Notes: generated from the sequence alone by a model not told the origin. Counted from the stretch's first letter, positions 8,129 through 17,269 are shown. The stretch is DNA of 64,000 nucleotides from Liquorilactobacillus oeni DSM 19972 (GCF_001436275.1 NZ_AZEH01000041.1:1-64000), one strand, 5' to 3'. Numbers and translations are program-made.

Positions 8129-8764
8129 CTAATCTAAAAACCAATTATAAATATCCTCTAAGGTTTGTCGACTAACTTTATGACCATAAGGATATTCATG
8201 ATATTCAGGCATCACACAGGAATATAAAGAAAAGAATTGGCGTAACCGTCTTCCTTCTTCAACGGGAAATATAGGGTCGAATTCTCCTTGGGCAATAAAA
8301 CAAGCTGTTTTTATTTTATCTTTACTTAACTTTTTTTGTCCAAACTCACGAAGAAAATCTGGTAACCTCGCGCTCAACAGCACTGCATTATCGAAAAATT
8401 TTGGATAACGGGCACTCAATACTGCTGCTAGTATTGCCCCTTGACTAAATCCAATAATATTCATAGACTCGCAAATTAAATTGTTTTCTTTCAAAATCCT
8501 TATAATTTCGGTATACAATGCGTCTGCTGTTTTTTCAATCACTTCAGCTTCATTTTTCTTGAGAGCTTGCGGAGTATAATAAGCAAATCCATTGCCATAG
8601 ACCAGAGCACCTTCAATGTGAAGCTCTATCACAGGCACGGGATAGAGTGCCGCAAGTTTTCTTAAATTCAAGTAATTTGAACCCAAGCCATGCAACGTTA
8701 CGATGACTGGCGTCCTTTCATCCGTTTTACTAGATGGACAAATAAGCTCCCACTTATATTTCAA
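8129..8764 (-). CDS. Serine esterase, phospholipase/carboxylesterase family
   Basis: Small cytoplasmic alpha/beta hydrolase of 211 residues. An oxyanion loop HGLGSN is at 25-30, the nucleophile S107 is in GFSQG, D163 is in GEFDPIFP and H195 is in YGHKVS: a complete Ser-Asp-His triad in the order usual for Abhydrolase_2 carboxylesterases. The natural substrate cannot be told. The start is TTG with AAGGGG 8 bases upstream. The three genes from the epimerase down to here run in the same direction with short gaps, so they may be co-transcribed. A weak hairpin with a T-run near 8080-8100 may end the transcript. Confidence 0.85.
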   Translation of the reverse strand: MKYKWELICPSSKTDERTPVIVTLHGLGSNYLNLRKLAALYPVPVIELHIEGALVYGNGFAYYTPQALKKNEAEVIEKTADALYTEIIRILKENNLICESMNIIGFSQGAILAAVLSARYPKFFDNAVLLSARLPDFLREFGQKKLSKDKIKTACFIAQGEFDPIFPVEEGRRLRQFFSLYSCVMPEYHEYPYGHKVSRQTLEDIYNWFLD

Positions 8765-8821
8765 AACCTGTTCCCCTTTAAAAACTCTCCGTTCTGATCC
8801 TTAACCAATTAATACCTAGGA

Positions 8822-9223
8822 TCATTTTCTAAAATGGTCAATATCAAAGATTCTATCTTTTATAACCTTTGCACTTTTGGTAATACTTGGGTCATGTGCA
8901 ATTACGTACTGTAAATGTTCCAATGTATCAATAATTTTTCTCAGTTCTTTAACCTCCGTTATAATATTTTCTTCATTTTTTCCAGTCTGGCTTACTGCCT
9001 GCAAACTAACTAAATTTTTGGTCATTTCCTGATAACGTAAAATTGCAAAAACTAAATTTATATTTGATGAGATGGTACGAGGGTTTTCCGGATCCGGATG
9101 CTTTTCAAGCATATTAAATAAATCTGGGTAGTATCTCAGACCAATTGTGTATAATGCAAAATAACGATGAAAAACATGCTCTTCATTCTTAAAACCATGC
9201 CGATCAACTTCCATCTTTTCCAT
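8822..9223 (-). CDS. Conserved small protein of unknown function
   Basis: A 133-residue soluble protein that I do not recognise. It is mostly helical in character, with charged stretches (EENIITEVKELRKIIDTLEHLQ) that could form a coiled coil, and has no membrane segment, signal peptide or cysteine cluster. An AGGAGAGG site precedes the ATG. It lies 25 bases downstream of the UDP-GlcNAc 2-epimerase gene and 57 bases upstream of the esterase, so it is probably in one transcript with both. No function is assigned. Confidence 0.75.
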   Translation of the reverse strand: MEKMEVDRHGFKNEEHVFHRYFALYTIGLRYYPDLFNMLEKHPDPENPRTISSNINLVFAILRYQEMTKNLVSLQAVSQTGKNEENIITEVKELRKIIDTLEHLQYVIAHDPSITKSAKVIKDRIFDIDHFRK

Positions 9224-9248
9224 AGCTATCCTCTCCTAAAAACAGAAC

Positions 9249-10394
9249 CTAATTTTTGAATTCAGCCGGTTTAGCCTTTCTTTGCCTAAAATAGTATAAA
9301 ATTGCATCTAAGATACGCGTGCTGGCTTTTCCATCACCATAGGGATTTTTAGCTTCTGCCATTTTTTGATAAATTTTTTTGTCATTCAACAACTGCTCCA
9401 TTGACTGTGTAACTGACATTTTTTTGGTTCCCACCAGCTTTAAAGTCCCGGCAGCAACTCCTTCTGGACGTTCAGTTGTATCTCGCAATACTAAAACCGG
9501 TTTTTTAAGCGCCGGAGCCTCTTCCTGAACTCCACCGGAATCTGTCATAATGAAGTAAGAACGTGCACACAAATTATGAAAATCAATAACATTCAACGGC
9601 TCAATTAAATGAATCCTTTCACACTTTCCAAGAATTTGGTTTGCGGCTTCCCTGACCCTGGGATTGAGGTGCAATGGGTAAATTACTTCTACATCGCGGT
9701 ACTTTTCCACTATACTTTTTACTGCTAAGAAAACTTCTTTCATTGGTTCGCCGAGATTTTCACGTCGATGCATCGTCAGTAAAATTATTTTATGTTCTGA
9801 AACTACATGTGAAAGAACTTCATGCTGATAATCTTCACTAACAGTTTCGTGAAGTGCGTCAATAGCGGTGTTCCCAGTTACAAAAATTTTGTCCCCCGCA
9901 TGATTTTCTTTTATCAAATTTTCTCGGCTTGTAAGAGTAGGAGCAAAGTACAAGTCACTCAAAACATCTGTCATTTGCCGGTTCATTTCTTCAGGATAAG
10001 GTGAATATTTATTCCAAGTACGCAGGCCAGCTTCAACATGTCCAACTGGAACCTGCCGATAAAAAGCAGCAACACTGGCAGCAAACGTCGTAGTCGTATC
10101 TCCATGTACAAGTATTATGTCAGGCTTAGCTTCTTCAAGCACGTGATCCAATAGATGTAAAACACCGGCAGTGATATCTCCCAATGTTTGATTATTTTTC
10201 ATAATATTCAAATCGTAATCAGGATGAATTTTGAAGACCTGTAAGACTTGGTCTAGCATCTCACGGTGTTGCGCGGTAACAACTGTAATAGTCTCAAATT
10301 CTGTGTCGCGTTCTTTCAAGCGCAACACTACCGGAGCCATTTTAATGGCTTCGGGCCGTGTTCCGAAAACTGTCATTACTTTTATTTTTTTCAA
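9249..10394 (-). CDS. mnaA: UDP-N-acetylglucosamine 2-epimerase (non-hydrolysing)
   Basis: Interconverts UDP-GlcNAc and UDP-ManNAc, supplying ManNAc for teichoic acid linkage units or surface polysaccharide. The 381-residue protein has the GTRPEAIKMAP start, GDTTTT with D99, EAGLRT with E121, PEEMNRQ with E135 and TMHRREN with H209, which match the catalytic acid/base set of the family. DSGGVQEEAP forms the UDP-binding loop. Length is typical. No teichoic acid or capsule genes flank it, so its pathway partner must be elsewhere. Confidence 0.95.
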   Translation of the reverse strand: MKKIKVMTVFGTRPEAIKMAPVVLRLKERDTEFETITVVTAQHREMLDQVLQVFKIHPDYDLNIMKNNQTLGDITAGVLHLLDHVLEEAKPDIILVHGDTTTTFAASVAAFYRQVPVGHVEAGLRTWNKYSPYPEEMNRQMTDVLSDLYFAPTLTSRENLIKENHAGDKIFVTGNTAIDALHETVSEDYQHEVLSHVVSEHKIILLTMHRRENLGEPMKEVFLAVKSIVEKYRDVEVIYPLHLNPRVREAANQILGKCERIHLIEPLNVIDFHNLCARSYFIMTDSGGVQEEAPALKKPVLVLRDTTERPEGVAAGTLKLVGTKKMSVTQSMEQLLNDKKIYQKMAEAKNPYGDGKASTRILDAILYYFRQRKAKPAEFKN

Positions 10395-10634
10395 GTGCCC
10401 TTTCCTCTCGTTAATTCAACTTTCTTAACATTATTGTACTACATTTGATTACTAACGGAAAAACAAATCTGTGAAATTAGCGGTTCCTTAATAGACTTAT
10501 TCGACATTACACAATATTTTTTTAAGAACCTTATAATTCAAAACGTTAGAAGCCAAAAAGAACTAAAAATTTAATTGCATTTACTAATTTCACTATCCTA
10601 ACTCCATTCTAAAACTGATTTTAACGTCTAAAAA
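10395..10634. other. Intergenic stretch upstream of the epimerase gene
   Basis: Contains the start region of the epimerase transcript: a TACAAT-like -10 lies near 10432-10437 on the minus strand, but no convincing -35 box. No gene or clear structure otherwise. Confidence 0.4.
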
Positions 10635-10684
10635 AAAATAAGAAGCCGGAACAAAATGTTAATTTTATTCTGGCTTCTTATTTT
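10635..10684 (-). terminator. Terminator of the tRNA-Arg transcript
   Basis: On the minus strand a stem with arms AATAAGAAGCC and GGCTTCTTATT is followed by a run of nine T. It lies 20 bases beyond the tRNA 3' end. Confidence 0.85.
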
Positions 10685-10704
10685 AAATTTTAACTGATTT
10701 TTAG

Positions 10705-10778
10705 TGCGCTTGATCGGAATCGAACCGATGACCTACCGCTTAGGAGGCGGTCGCTCTATCCTGCTGAGCTACAAGCGC
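10705..10778 (-). tRNA. tRNA-Arg (anticodon CCU)
   Basis: A 74-base cloverleaf on the minus strand. The acceptor stem is GCGCTTG/CAAGCGC with discriminator A. The anticodon arm ACCGC-CTCCTAA-GCGGT gives anticodon CCT, which reads AGG codons. The T-arm ATCGG-TTCGATT-CCGAT is perfect. The 3' CCA is not encoded. It is a single tRNA gene with its own promoter and terminator. Confidence 0.97.
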
Positions 10779-10806
10779 AAAATACAAATGAAATACTGAC
10801 TATACC

Positions 10807-10836
10807 AGTATAGTAAATTAAAGGTCCTAAAGTCAA
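10807..10836 (-). promoter_or_regulatory. Promoter of tRNA-Arg
   Basis: TTGACT (10836-10831), an 18-base spacer and TATACT (10812-10807), with the -10 box 28 bases upstream of the tRNA 5' end. Confidence 0.75.
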
Positions 10837-10892
10837 TACTCCACCCGTAAGACATTACTTTGTTCTCTTAGCTTTTCTAAAAATTTTTTAGT

Positions 10893-12185
10893 TTATTTAG
10901 ATCTAGAACCGTGACGCTTTCCCTTATTAAGCTGATCTCTTCTGCGCTTTTTATGACCCTTACGTTTTTTTTCAACAGGTGCGTTATCCAGACTTGAAAT
11001 TTGTCGGTGCGGTAATCTTTTTGGAGAATGCTTCTGCAATTTTTTATTTTCGCCAGACAGCTTTTCTGACTCTTCAAGGTCTTCTTTCTTAAATAACTTT
11101 CCGCTAAAGATCTCACCTTTATAAGCTTCATACCCTCCAGCTTTCAGCAGTTGCCGAAAGTTACGCAAAGCATGTTCATTACCTAAATTAATCACGGCTC
11201 CTTGTGCACCCATTCTACCGGTACGTCCAACACGGTGAATGTATACTGTAATATTTGCTGGTAAATCATAATTGACTACAGCCGGCAGTTGCTCTATATC
11301 CAATCCTCTCGCTGCTACATCCGTTGTCAGCAACAAAGAGATCCTGCTATTTCTTAAATCAATAAGAGCTTTTTTGCGCTCTTGCTGTTTATTTTGCCCC
11401 TCCAAAGCTGCAACTGCAACTTTTTGGTAACGTAGCTTTTCCAATGCTTCTTCTAATTCCGCTACTTGTTTAAAGAAGACCAGAGCTCTAAAGCCTTTTA
11501 GATGAGATAGCCTGCGCAATGTTTCAATTCGCTTTCTCGTAGGAGTCTCAAGGAGATAATGTGTTACCTTTCCTTGGGTCTTATCCACTGCACGTACATC
11601 ATAAGTTTTAACTTGTGCTGCAAACAACTGACTCAATTCAGAAAAAACTGCTGCATTAGTTGCAGAAAAAAAGCTTAACTGAACTTGTCTGCTAGGTGCA
11701 TGATTAAGCAAAGCACGACATGCAGTCAGTGTTTCTTCCGTTAATAAATCATCTGCTTCATCAAAAACAGCTGTGCGTAATTTATGCAACTTTAACTTCT
11801 TAGCATCAGCCAACTCCAACATTCTCCCAGGTGTACCTACAATAATCTCAGGCTTTTTCTTAAGTTTCTCCAACTGTCTCTTCACATTCGCCCCGCCAAT
11901 TAAAGGCACTGTTTTCAGTTTCTTTAAAGACGCCCATTCTGTGACAACTGCAGCAATTTGGATAGCAAGTTCCTGTGAGGGAGCTACTACCATCATTTGG
12001 ATTCCTTGGCCTTGCAAGAGTCCTTCCAAAAGTGGAATTACATAAGCCAGTGTTTTACCAGATCCTGTTGGAGCTAATCCTAAAACATTTTCTCTTTCTT
12101 TTAAAGGATGATAAACTGCTTCCTGAATTGCAGTAAGATCTGTATATCCCTTTTCTTTAAAAAAACCTTGAAATTTTAAATCCAT
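10893..12185 (-). CDS. DEAD-box RNA helicase
   Basis: ATP-dependent RNA helicase, probably in ribosome assembly or RNA decay. The 430 residues show the Q motif (YTDLTAIQ), motif I APTGSGKT, Ia APSQELA, GTPGR, the DEAD box, SAT, TTDVAARGLD and HRVGRTGR in order. A lysine/arginine-rich tail (last ~45 residues) likely binds RNA. The ATG at 12185 is chosen because AGAGGA lies just before it; an ATG five codons upstream overlaps the preceding stop codon and has no ribosome binding site. It resembles short YfmL-like helicases, but the exact orthologue is unsure. Translationally coupled to the oxidoreductase gene upstream. Confidence 0.92.
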   Translation of the reverse strand: MDLKFQGFFKEKGYTDLTAIQEAVYHPLKERENVLGLAPTGSGKTLAYVIPLLEGLLQGQGIQMMVVAPSQELAIQIAAVVTEWASLKKLKTVPLIGGANVKRQLEKLKKKPEIIVGTPGRMLELADAKKLKLHKLRTAVFDEADDLLTEETLTACRALLNHAPSRQVQLSFFSATNAAVFSELSQLFAAQVKTYDVRAVDKTQGKVTHYLLETPTRKRIETLRRLSHLKGFRALVFFKQVAELEEALEKLRYQKVAVAALEGQNKQQERKKALIDLRNSRISLLLTTDVAARGLDIEQLPAVVNYDLPANITVYIHRVGRTGRMGAQGAVINLGNEHALRNFRQLLKAGGYEAYKGEIFSGKLFKKEDLEESEKLSGENKKLQKHSPKRLPHRQISSLDNAPVEKKRKGHKKRRRDQLNKGKRHGSRSK

Positions 12186-12199
12186 CTTTTCCTCTTTCA

Positions 12200-13210
12200 T
12201 TATCTAAATTCGTAATCTGATCTAAAATTAATATGAGCACTTTGGCGTAAATCATACATTACCCTATTAACTTGAACAGCTACTGCTAACCAGTCCTCCA
12301 TAAGCTGCTTATTGGCAAGTGAATTTGAACTTTGTAAAACAGCAGTAAAATTTTTTACCTCTGTAATCATCGGATTTGTTGTAACCGCTTTTGTGATGTC
12401 ATTTTTGTTACCTTGTTTATCAATCAGTTCAACTTTTTGCAGATCAGCTGCGTTATTCATCCAAATAGTCTCACCCATCCCATAAACTTCGCTAGCCAGA
12501 TATGAATTCGCCGTTTTTCCAAAATTAAGCGTCACTTCAAAGCCAGGATACTGCAAAATAGCAATCCCCTTTCCATCAATGCCGTTACGCAGCTTATGAG
12601 GAAAATATACTGCCCTAATTGGAACCCCAAACCAGGCAACTGCGTCATAAACCAGATAAACTCCAAGGTCTTGCAGAGCTCCGCCGGAAAAGACCGGTGA
12701 AAAAACATTTGGCTCTTTACCGGCCAAAAAATCATCATAGTGCGACGAATATTTCATATACGTCAATGTAGCCCCTTGTACCGTTTTCATTTTTTTGATC
12801 TGCTGTGCAATTGTTTTGAAATTTTCTTCATGAAAATGACGGGCTGCTTCAAAGTAAAAAAGATGATGTTTTCGTCGCAAAAGCCGAATTAATACTTTCA
12901 TCTCACTTGGATTCGAGCAAGCAGGCTTTTCTACAATTACATGTTTGTCTGCCATAATAGCCTGGCGAGCTTGGGAAAAATGAAGGCTGTTAGGTGAAGC
13001 AATATAAACGACATCAAAATCTCCTTCTTGAAAAAAGGTGTCAAGATCACGATATCCTACAGCCTCACCTTTAAATTGTTTTGCAAAGTCATTGGCTTTT
13101 TCAAGACGACGAGAAAAAACACTAGTCAGTTTCCAGCCTCCGACTTCTTGTGTTGCATCTATGAATTGCTTGGTAATCCAACCTGTTCCGATTACTCCTA
13201 GTTTTAACAT
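12200..13210 (-). CDS. Gfo/Idh/MocA-family oxidoreductase
   Basis: NAD(P)-dependent dehydrogenase of 336 residues, substrate unknown. The N-terminal Rossmann fold has GVIGTGWI at 5-12. The EKPACSNP block (usual EKP motif with the catalytic Lys) and the C-terminal alpha/beta domain starting near 125 follow. FEAARHFHEENF and GGALQDLGVY match the family's substrate-side regions. Candidate substrates are sugars, inositols or trans-dihydrodiols; nothing nearby narrows this. Its stop codon lies 15 bases before the helicase start, so the two are probably one operon. Confidence 0.9.
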   Translation of the reverse strand: MLKLGVIGTGWITKQFIDATQEVGGWKLTSVFSRRLEKANDFAKQFKGEAVGYRDLDTFFQEGDFDVVYIASPNSLHFSQARQAIMADKHVIVEKPACSNPSEMKVLIRLLRRKHHLFYFEAARHFHEENFKTIAQQIKKMKTVQGATLTYMKYSSHYDDFLAGKEPNVFSPVFSGGALQDLGVYLVYDAVAWFGVPIRAVYFPHKLRNGIDGKGIAILQYPGFEVTLNFGKTANSYLASEVYGMGETIWMNNAADLQKVELIDKQGNKNDITKAVTTNPMITEVKNFTAVLQSSNSLANKQLMEDWLAVAVQVNRVMYDLRQSAHINFRSDYEFR

Positions 13211-13366
13211 ACTAAACCCTCCTTTGTTTTTTCACTATAGGCATTGTATCAAAAAAAAGCTAAACAGTATATTATAGGAAAAACTGTTCGTAATTTACAT
13301 CACAAAAACATTTCATTTGTTTCATAATAGTGTTAAATTTCAGTCTAATGGCTACTTTATCGGACA

Positions 13367-13378
13367 ATAACATGTTAT
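13367..13378. repeat. 12-base perfect palindrome upstream of the DUF4828-like gene
   Basis: ATAACATGTTAT lies about 60 bases before the start at 13439, inside a likely promoter region (a TATTAT-like -10 follows). Its position suits an operator, but no regulator is known and chance is possible. Confidence 0.3.
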
Positions 13379-13438
13379 ATTATAGTTGAAATCATAGTCC
13401 AAGACTTTTCAATATCTACGAGGGGGGAGCGCGGAAAG

Positions 13439-13822
13439 ATGGACCGAAACCATAAAAACACGGGATTCAGGTTGCGCAATCACCTCAACTTTTTTCCAAT
13501 ATTTAAGAAACATCATGATCCTGTGAATATTTCTAACCGCTATATTGGTAAATGGAACTTTAAAGATGATATAAACGGTCGCGTTCATATCTTACAAATC
13601 ACAAAAACATTGAATATTCTAATTGACAACCGTGAGCTTCCTGGCAAAATAGTGCATTTGGACGAAAAGGAACTGCTCTTTTTAGATACTTACGGCTACC
13701 ATCTCCGAGTTGATGTCTCAGAAGATAGGCCTATTAGTTTGTTTGACGAGGCAGATAATCAGGTTTACCCTGTTACAAGATGTGAAAATTTAGGGAAAAC
13801 TGAAGTAACAAAGGGAAAATGA
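13439..13822 (+). CDS. DUF4828-like small protein
   Basis: A 127-residue protein with an N-terminal basic segment and a beta-rich core of about 80 residues (YIGKWNF, NGRVHILQI, LPGKIVHL, ELLFLDTYGYHLRV, ISLFDEADNQVYP). I recognise the pattern as DUF4828, a family of unknown function found in lactobacilli and relatives. No signal peptide or membrane segment. The ATG follows a purine-rich GAGGGGGGAGCG region. One of only three plus-strand loci in the window, divergent from the oxidoreductase-helicase pair. Confidence 0.75.
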   Translation: MDRNHKNTGFRLRNHLNFFPIFKKHHDPVNISNRYIGKWNFKDDINGRVHILQITKTLNILIDNRELPGKIVHLDEKELLFLDTYGYHLRVDVSEDRPISLFDEADNQVYPVTRCENLGKTEVTKGK

Positions 13823-13861
13823 TTTTTGCATTAAAGAATGGTTGGTTCAACTAATAAATAA

Positions 13862-13905
13862 AAGAGGGATTGGGTCAAAGATTAACTTTTGATCCAATCC
13901 CTCTT
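13862..13905. terminator. Terminator after the DUF4828-like gene
   Basis: Arms AAGAGGGATTGGGTCAAAG and CTTTTGATCCAATCCCTCTT form a stem of about 19 pairs with a 5-base loop, 40 bases after the stop codon. T-rich tails exist on both strands, so it may also stop the convergent membrane-protein transcript. Confidence 0.85.
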
Positions 13906-14158
13906 CTTTAATCTGAAATTTACAAGTTAACAGCTTCCAATAGTCATTTTTCTCGCTTAACGGCTATTGGTACACTTCTTTTCTTTTATAAAATTCCATA
14001 AATGATTTACAGTTAATTAATTATTTTTATTCATCAGCAAAGAATTTTTTAAATCAAGTACCCAAGATACTCGAAGTATAAATTGTTACTTTCCACCCCT
14101 AATACGTAATATTGTAATCTAGCCTTAAAATATGTTAATTCTAACCAATGAAATATAT
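13906..14158. other. AT-rich gap before the membrane protein gene, nothing clear
   Basis: No open frame with a ribosome binding site and no clear hairpin. It is the 3' flank of the minus-strand membrane protein gene. Confidence 0.4.
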
Positions 14159-15697
14159 TCAGGCCCTTATCCTCTTCGCTAATTTTTTATAAAAGAAATC
14201 AGATGTTCTGGTTATTCCTAAACTTGCAAGAGGAATTAACATTGATACATATTGCCATACATACTGTGATTTAGTTTCCCAGATTGTATGGAACAAAAAG
14301 CCTCCTGTAGCAAATACTAAAGCAAATAGAACATAATTGTTAATAGCTCTTTTTTTAAGAATCACATTAAAGGTTACAAATATTATAGACATACTCATTA
14401 TTAACCAATTTACTAACCTTGAAAGCTGGCTAAGAACGTAGTACGTTTTACTATTACCATTTTTAGCATAGATTGCTCTGAATACCCTAGTTTTTAATTT
14501 TCCACCCCAAGTAGCCAAAGGTCCAATCCATACAGACTGATACATTGAATCTCCCCATGTTGAACTATACTTTTTATTTAAAAATTTAATGAAATCTTCT
14601 GGGTGAGTTTTAAAGAAATATAGCCTTTTTTCTAAGTCTTTTTTTGCCATTTTCTTTGCTTCAGCAGTATTATATCCCGATTTTTTATAATTTTTATTAG
14701 TATATGAACTATACCAGCCTGCTTTATTACCGCTTTCCTGCAATCCCATTACAATAAATGAATTCTTAGGTATCCCTTGGTTCATGGCTATTTTACTATG
14801 TGTTATTTTAGTGTAATAACTACTAAGTATCTGATTAGACACTGGAATCACTAAAAATAATGTCATAGCCATTAAAAATAACTTATGGTTAGATAACGAG
14901 CGTGTCAAATACACGCATATCATAGCAATTATTCCGATTTCAAAATTATTTTTTACAATATATGCAAGGGCCCCAAAAATAATAACTAACAGATAATTTT
15001 TTAAATTGCCAACCTGTAAAGTTTTCAAGTGGAAATAAACAGCAAGCACTAAAAACATATATCCCAAAACATTACCATAAACAAATAAAATATTAAAAAG
15101 ATGAGGCAAAAATAAAATAAACAATATTACGACTATATTTTGCACGCTATTTTTGGCAACTATGCTTTTTGAAATTTTCCAAAAATAAACCATAATGATC
15201 ATAGTAAAAACCAAGTTTATAAAATAAAAGAAGGCTATATTTGTAGAAAATTTTAGCAATACTCTTTCAAAACTAACAAGCCCTAACTGAAATGGATACT
15301 CCCCTAAATAAGCAGATTTTTCTAAATCAGTATAATTACCATTATTAATATTATTTGCCGCATCTAAAACATACTTAGGATCGGCGGGCCTCAGGTAAGT
15401 GTCAGCATTAAATGTTATATATAATCCCATTATTAAAAATAGTATTAAACCGCCTAACAAAAACGACTTAGAATCAATCTTATTTAAAAATGGCACCAGC
15501 CCAACGATACACAAAATTAATATTAAAAATAACATATACATATAGCCCGCATTATTCGTCGTTCTTATTATTTCAAACCAATCAGTAGAGATGGTCACTC
15601 TGTATTTTAATGAATAACTTGTTATTATCAATAATGGGACTGAACAGGCAAGCAATATCAGCCATTCAGCAAGTTTTTCTAATTTAACTCTACACAT
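14159..15697 (-). CDS. Multi-pass membrane protein, possible GT-C glycosyltransferase
   Basis: A 512-residue integral membrane protein with about 11-12 hydrophobic segments. After the third segment an outside loop (about 98-135) contains DTYLRPADPKYVLDAANN and GEYPFQLG, similar in layout to the first loop of GT39/ArnT-like enzymes that use polyprenyl-linked sugars. A large hydrophilic loop lies near 300-385. The family is not certain. The gene is more A+T rich than its neighbours and stands alone between two gaps, which suggests separate acquisition. A moderate AGGGG site precedes the ATG. Confidence 0.7.
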   Translation of the reverse strand: MCRVKLEKLAEWLILLACSVPLLIITSYSLKYRVTISTDWFEIIRTTNNAGYMYMLFLILILCIVGLVPFLNKIDSKSFLLGGLILFLIMGLYITFNADTYLRPADPKYVLDAANNINNGNYTDLEKSAYLGEYPFQLGLVSFERVLLKFSTNIAFFYFINLVFTMIIMVYFWKISKSIVAKNSVQNIVVILFILFLPHLFNILFVYGNVLGYMFLVLAVYFHLKTLQVGNLKNYLLVIIFGALAYIVKNNFEIGIIAMICVYLTRSLSNHKLFLMAMTLFLVIPVSNQILSSYYTKITHSKIAMNQGIPKNSFIVMGLQESGNKAGWYSSYTNKNYKKSGYNTAEAKKMAKKDLEKRLYFFKTHPEDFIKFLNKKYSSTWGDSMYQSVWIGPLATWGGKLKTRVFRAIYAKNGNSKTYYVLSQLSRLVNWLIMSMSIIFVTFNVILKKRAINNYVLFALVFATGGFLFHTIWETKSQYVWQYVSMLIPLASLGITRTSDFFYKKLAKRIRA

Positions 15698-15869
15698 TAC
15701 TTCTTACCCCTGAACTATAAATTAATGTTTTTAAACACGAAATTTTTCTCTAACAAAACTAATAAATATTTTATACTTTGTTTATCAAATATTACTTATC
15801 TGAGACTATTGCTAATATTTTACTGTACATCAAAAAACCTTCCACTTATCATATATCCTTATTGAAAAG

Positions 15870-17240
15870 TTATTTAGCCCTTGCCAACACTGTTACAGAC
15901 TCAACATGCACCGTCTGTGGAAATTGATCCACTGGTAAAATTGGTTCTTTAACTTTATAGCCTTGATTCGTAAATTCCTTCAAATCACGTACAAGTGTTG
16001 CTGGATTACAACTGACATATACGATTTTTTGCGGTGCCAATTCAAGTGTACTTTTAATAACCTCGTTATCTAATCCCTTGCGTGGCGGATCAAAAACCAC
16101 CACGTCAGGTACAAGTTTTTCTTCGGACCACTTTGCCATCCATTCGTTGGCTGAACCAGTTTTAAATTCAACATTATTAATTCCATTTACTTCAGCATTT
16201 TTTTGTGCATCGGTAATAGCTTCTGGTACAATTTCTACGCCATAAACTTTTTTAGCCTTGGCAGCTAAATTCAAAGAAATTGTCCCAATTCCACAATATG
16301 CATCAATAACTGTTTCAGTTCCCGTTAATTCAGCTCTTTTAGCAACTTCTTGGTATAGCTTTTCAGTCTGTACAGAATTTACCTGGTAAAACGAATGCGC
16401 AGAGATTGCAAACTTAATCCCGTTCAGACTGTCAGTAATTTGTTCTTTTCCTGCCAGCAAACGATCTTTGGTACCTAAAATAACGTTTGTTTTTTCCTGG
16501 TTGATATTTTGAATAACACTCACAACATCTGGACACTCTGCTAAAATGTCATGAGTAATCTGAGCAATTTGCGGAATTCTTTTTGTCCGTGAAACCAAGA
16601 TCACCATTACTTCATGAGAATAATGCCCACGCCTAACTACAATATGCCGCAATGTACCGCTATGTCCGTCTTCATTGTACGCAATTATCTGATACTTGCG
16701 TACAATGTCGCGAATACTTTTTATGACTTCGTCAATTCGCTGCTCTTGAATTAAAAAATTCTCCATTGGAATCAATTTGTGGCTGCTTTGCCTGAAAAAA
16801 CCTGTTTCTAGTTGCCCCTTCAGCATTCTGACAGGTACTTGTGCTTTATTGCGGTAATGATATGGATCCTCCATTCCGAGCGTTGGAGCAACTTCAATTT
16901 CATCCATATGTGCTTTCTTTAACAGTTCTTTAATCTGTGTACGTTTGAACGCTAATTGTGCTGCATATTTAAGATGTTGTAAAGGTGCAATTCCTGTCTG
17001 AGTGTATTTTTCTTCGATTCCAGTGGCTCTTTGGGGACTATCAGTGAGTCTTTGTTTTACTTTGGCAAAGCCAAAATTTTTCCCAGCTTTTAGGACATGC
17101 GCTACCACTGTTTCTTCGGGGAGCGCATTAGCAATAAAAAGTGGATAGCGTTCAATTTTAGCTACACCCATCCCTTGATAACTCAGGTCACTGATTTTAA
17201 GTGTCAATTCCTGATTCTTTGTTACAGGTGGTTTATTCAT
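15870..17240 (-). CDS. rlmD: 23S rRNA (uracil-C5)-methyltransferase, RlmD/RlmCD type
   Basis: Methylates C5 of one or two uridines in 23S rRNA using S-adenosylmethionine. The 456 residues hold an N-terminal TRAM domain (about 8-65), a central RNA-binding region and a C-terminal methyltransferase domain with DAYCGIGTISL, FDPPRKGLD and nucleophile C411 in SCNPATL; the catalytic base is probably E447 in HVESV. The cysteines that hold an iron-sulfur cluster in E. coli RlmD are missing (TQTGIAPLQHL in their place). In Gram-positives one enzyme often modifies both U747 and U1939. It is last in the gat-dgkB gene run but separated from it by a terminator. Confidence 0.93.
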   Translation of the reverse strand: MNKPPVTKNQELTLKISDLSYQGMGVAKIERYPLFIANALPEETVVAHVLKAGKNFGFAKVKQRLTDSPQRATGIEEKYTQTGIAPLQHLKYAAQLAFKRTQIKELLKKAHMDEIEVAPTLGMEDPYHYRNKAQVPVRMLKGQLETGFFRQSSHKLIPMENFLIQEQRIDEVIKSIRDIVRKYQIIAYNEDGHSGTLRHIVVRRGHYSHEVMVILVSRTKRIPQIAQITHDILAECPDVVSVIQNINQEKTNVILGTKDRLLAGKEQITDSLNGIKFAISAHSFYQVNSVQTEKLYQEVAKRAELTGTETVIDAYCGIGTISLNLAAKAKKVYGVEIVPEAITDAQKNAEVNGINNVEFKTGSANEWMAKWSEEKLVPDVVVFDPPRKGLDNEVIKSTLELAPQKIVYVSCNPATLVRDLKEFTNQGYKVKEPILPVDQFPQTVHVESVTVLARAK

Positions 17241-17269
17241 TTATTTCTCCTTTAATAATTAAGAAAGAA

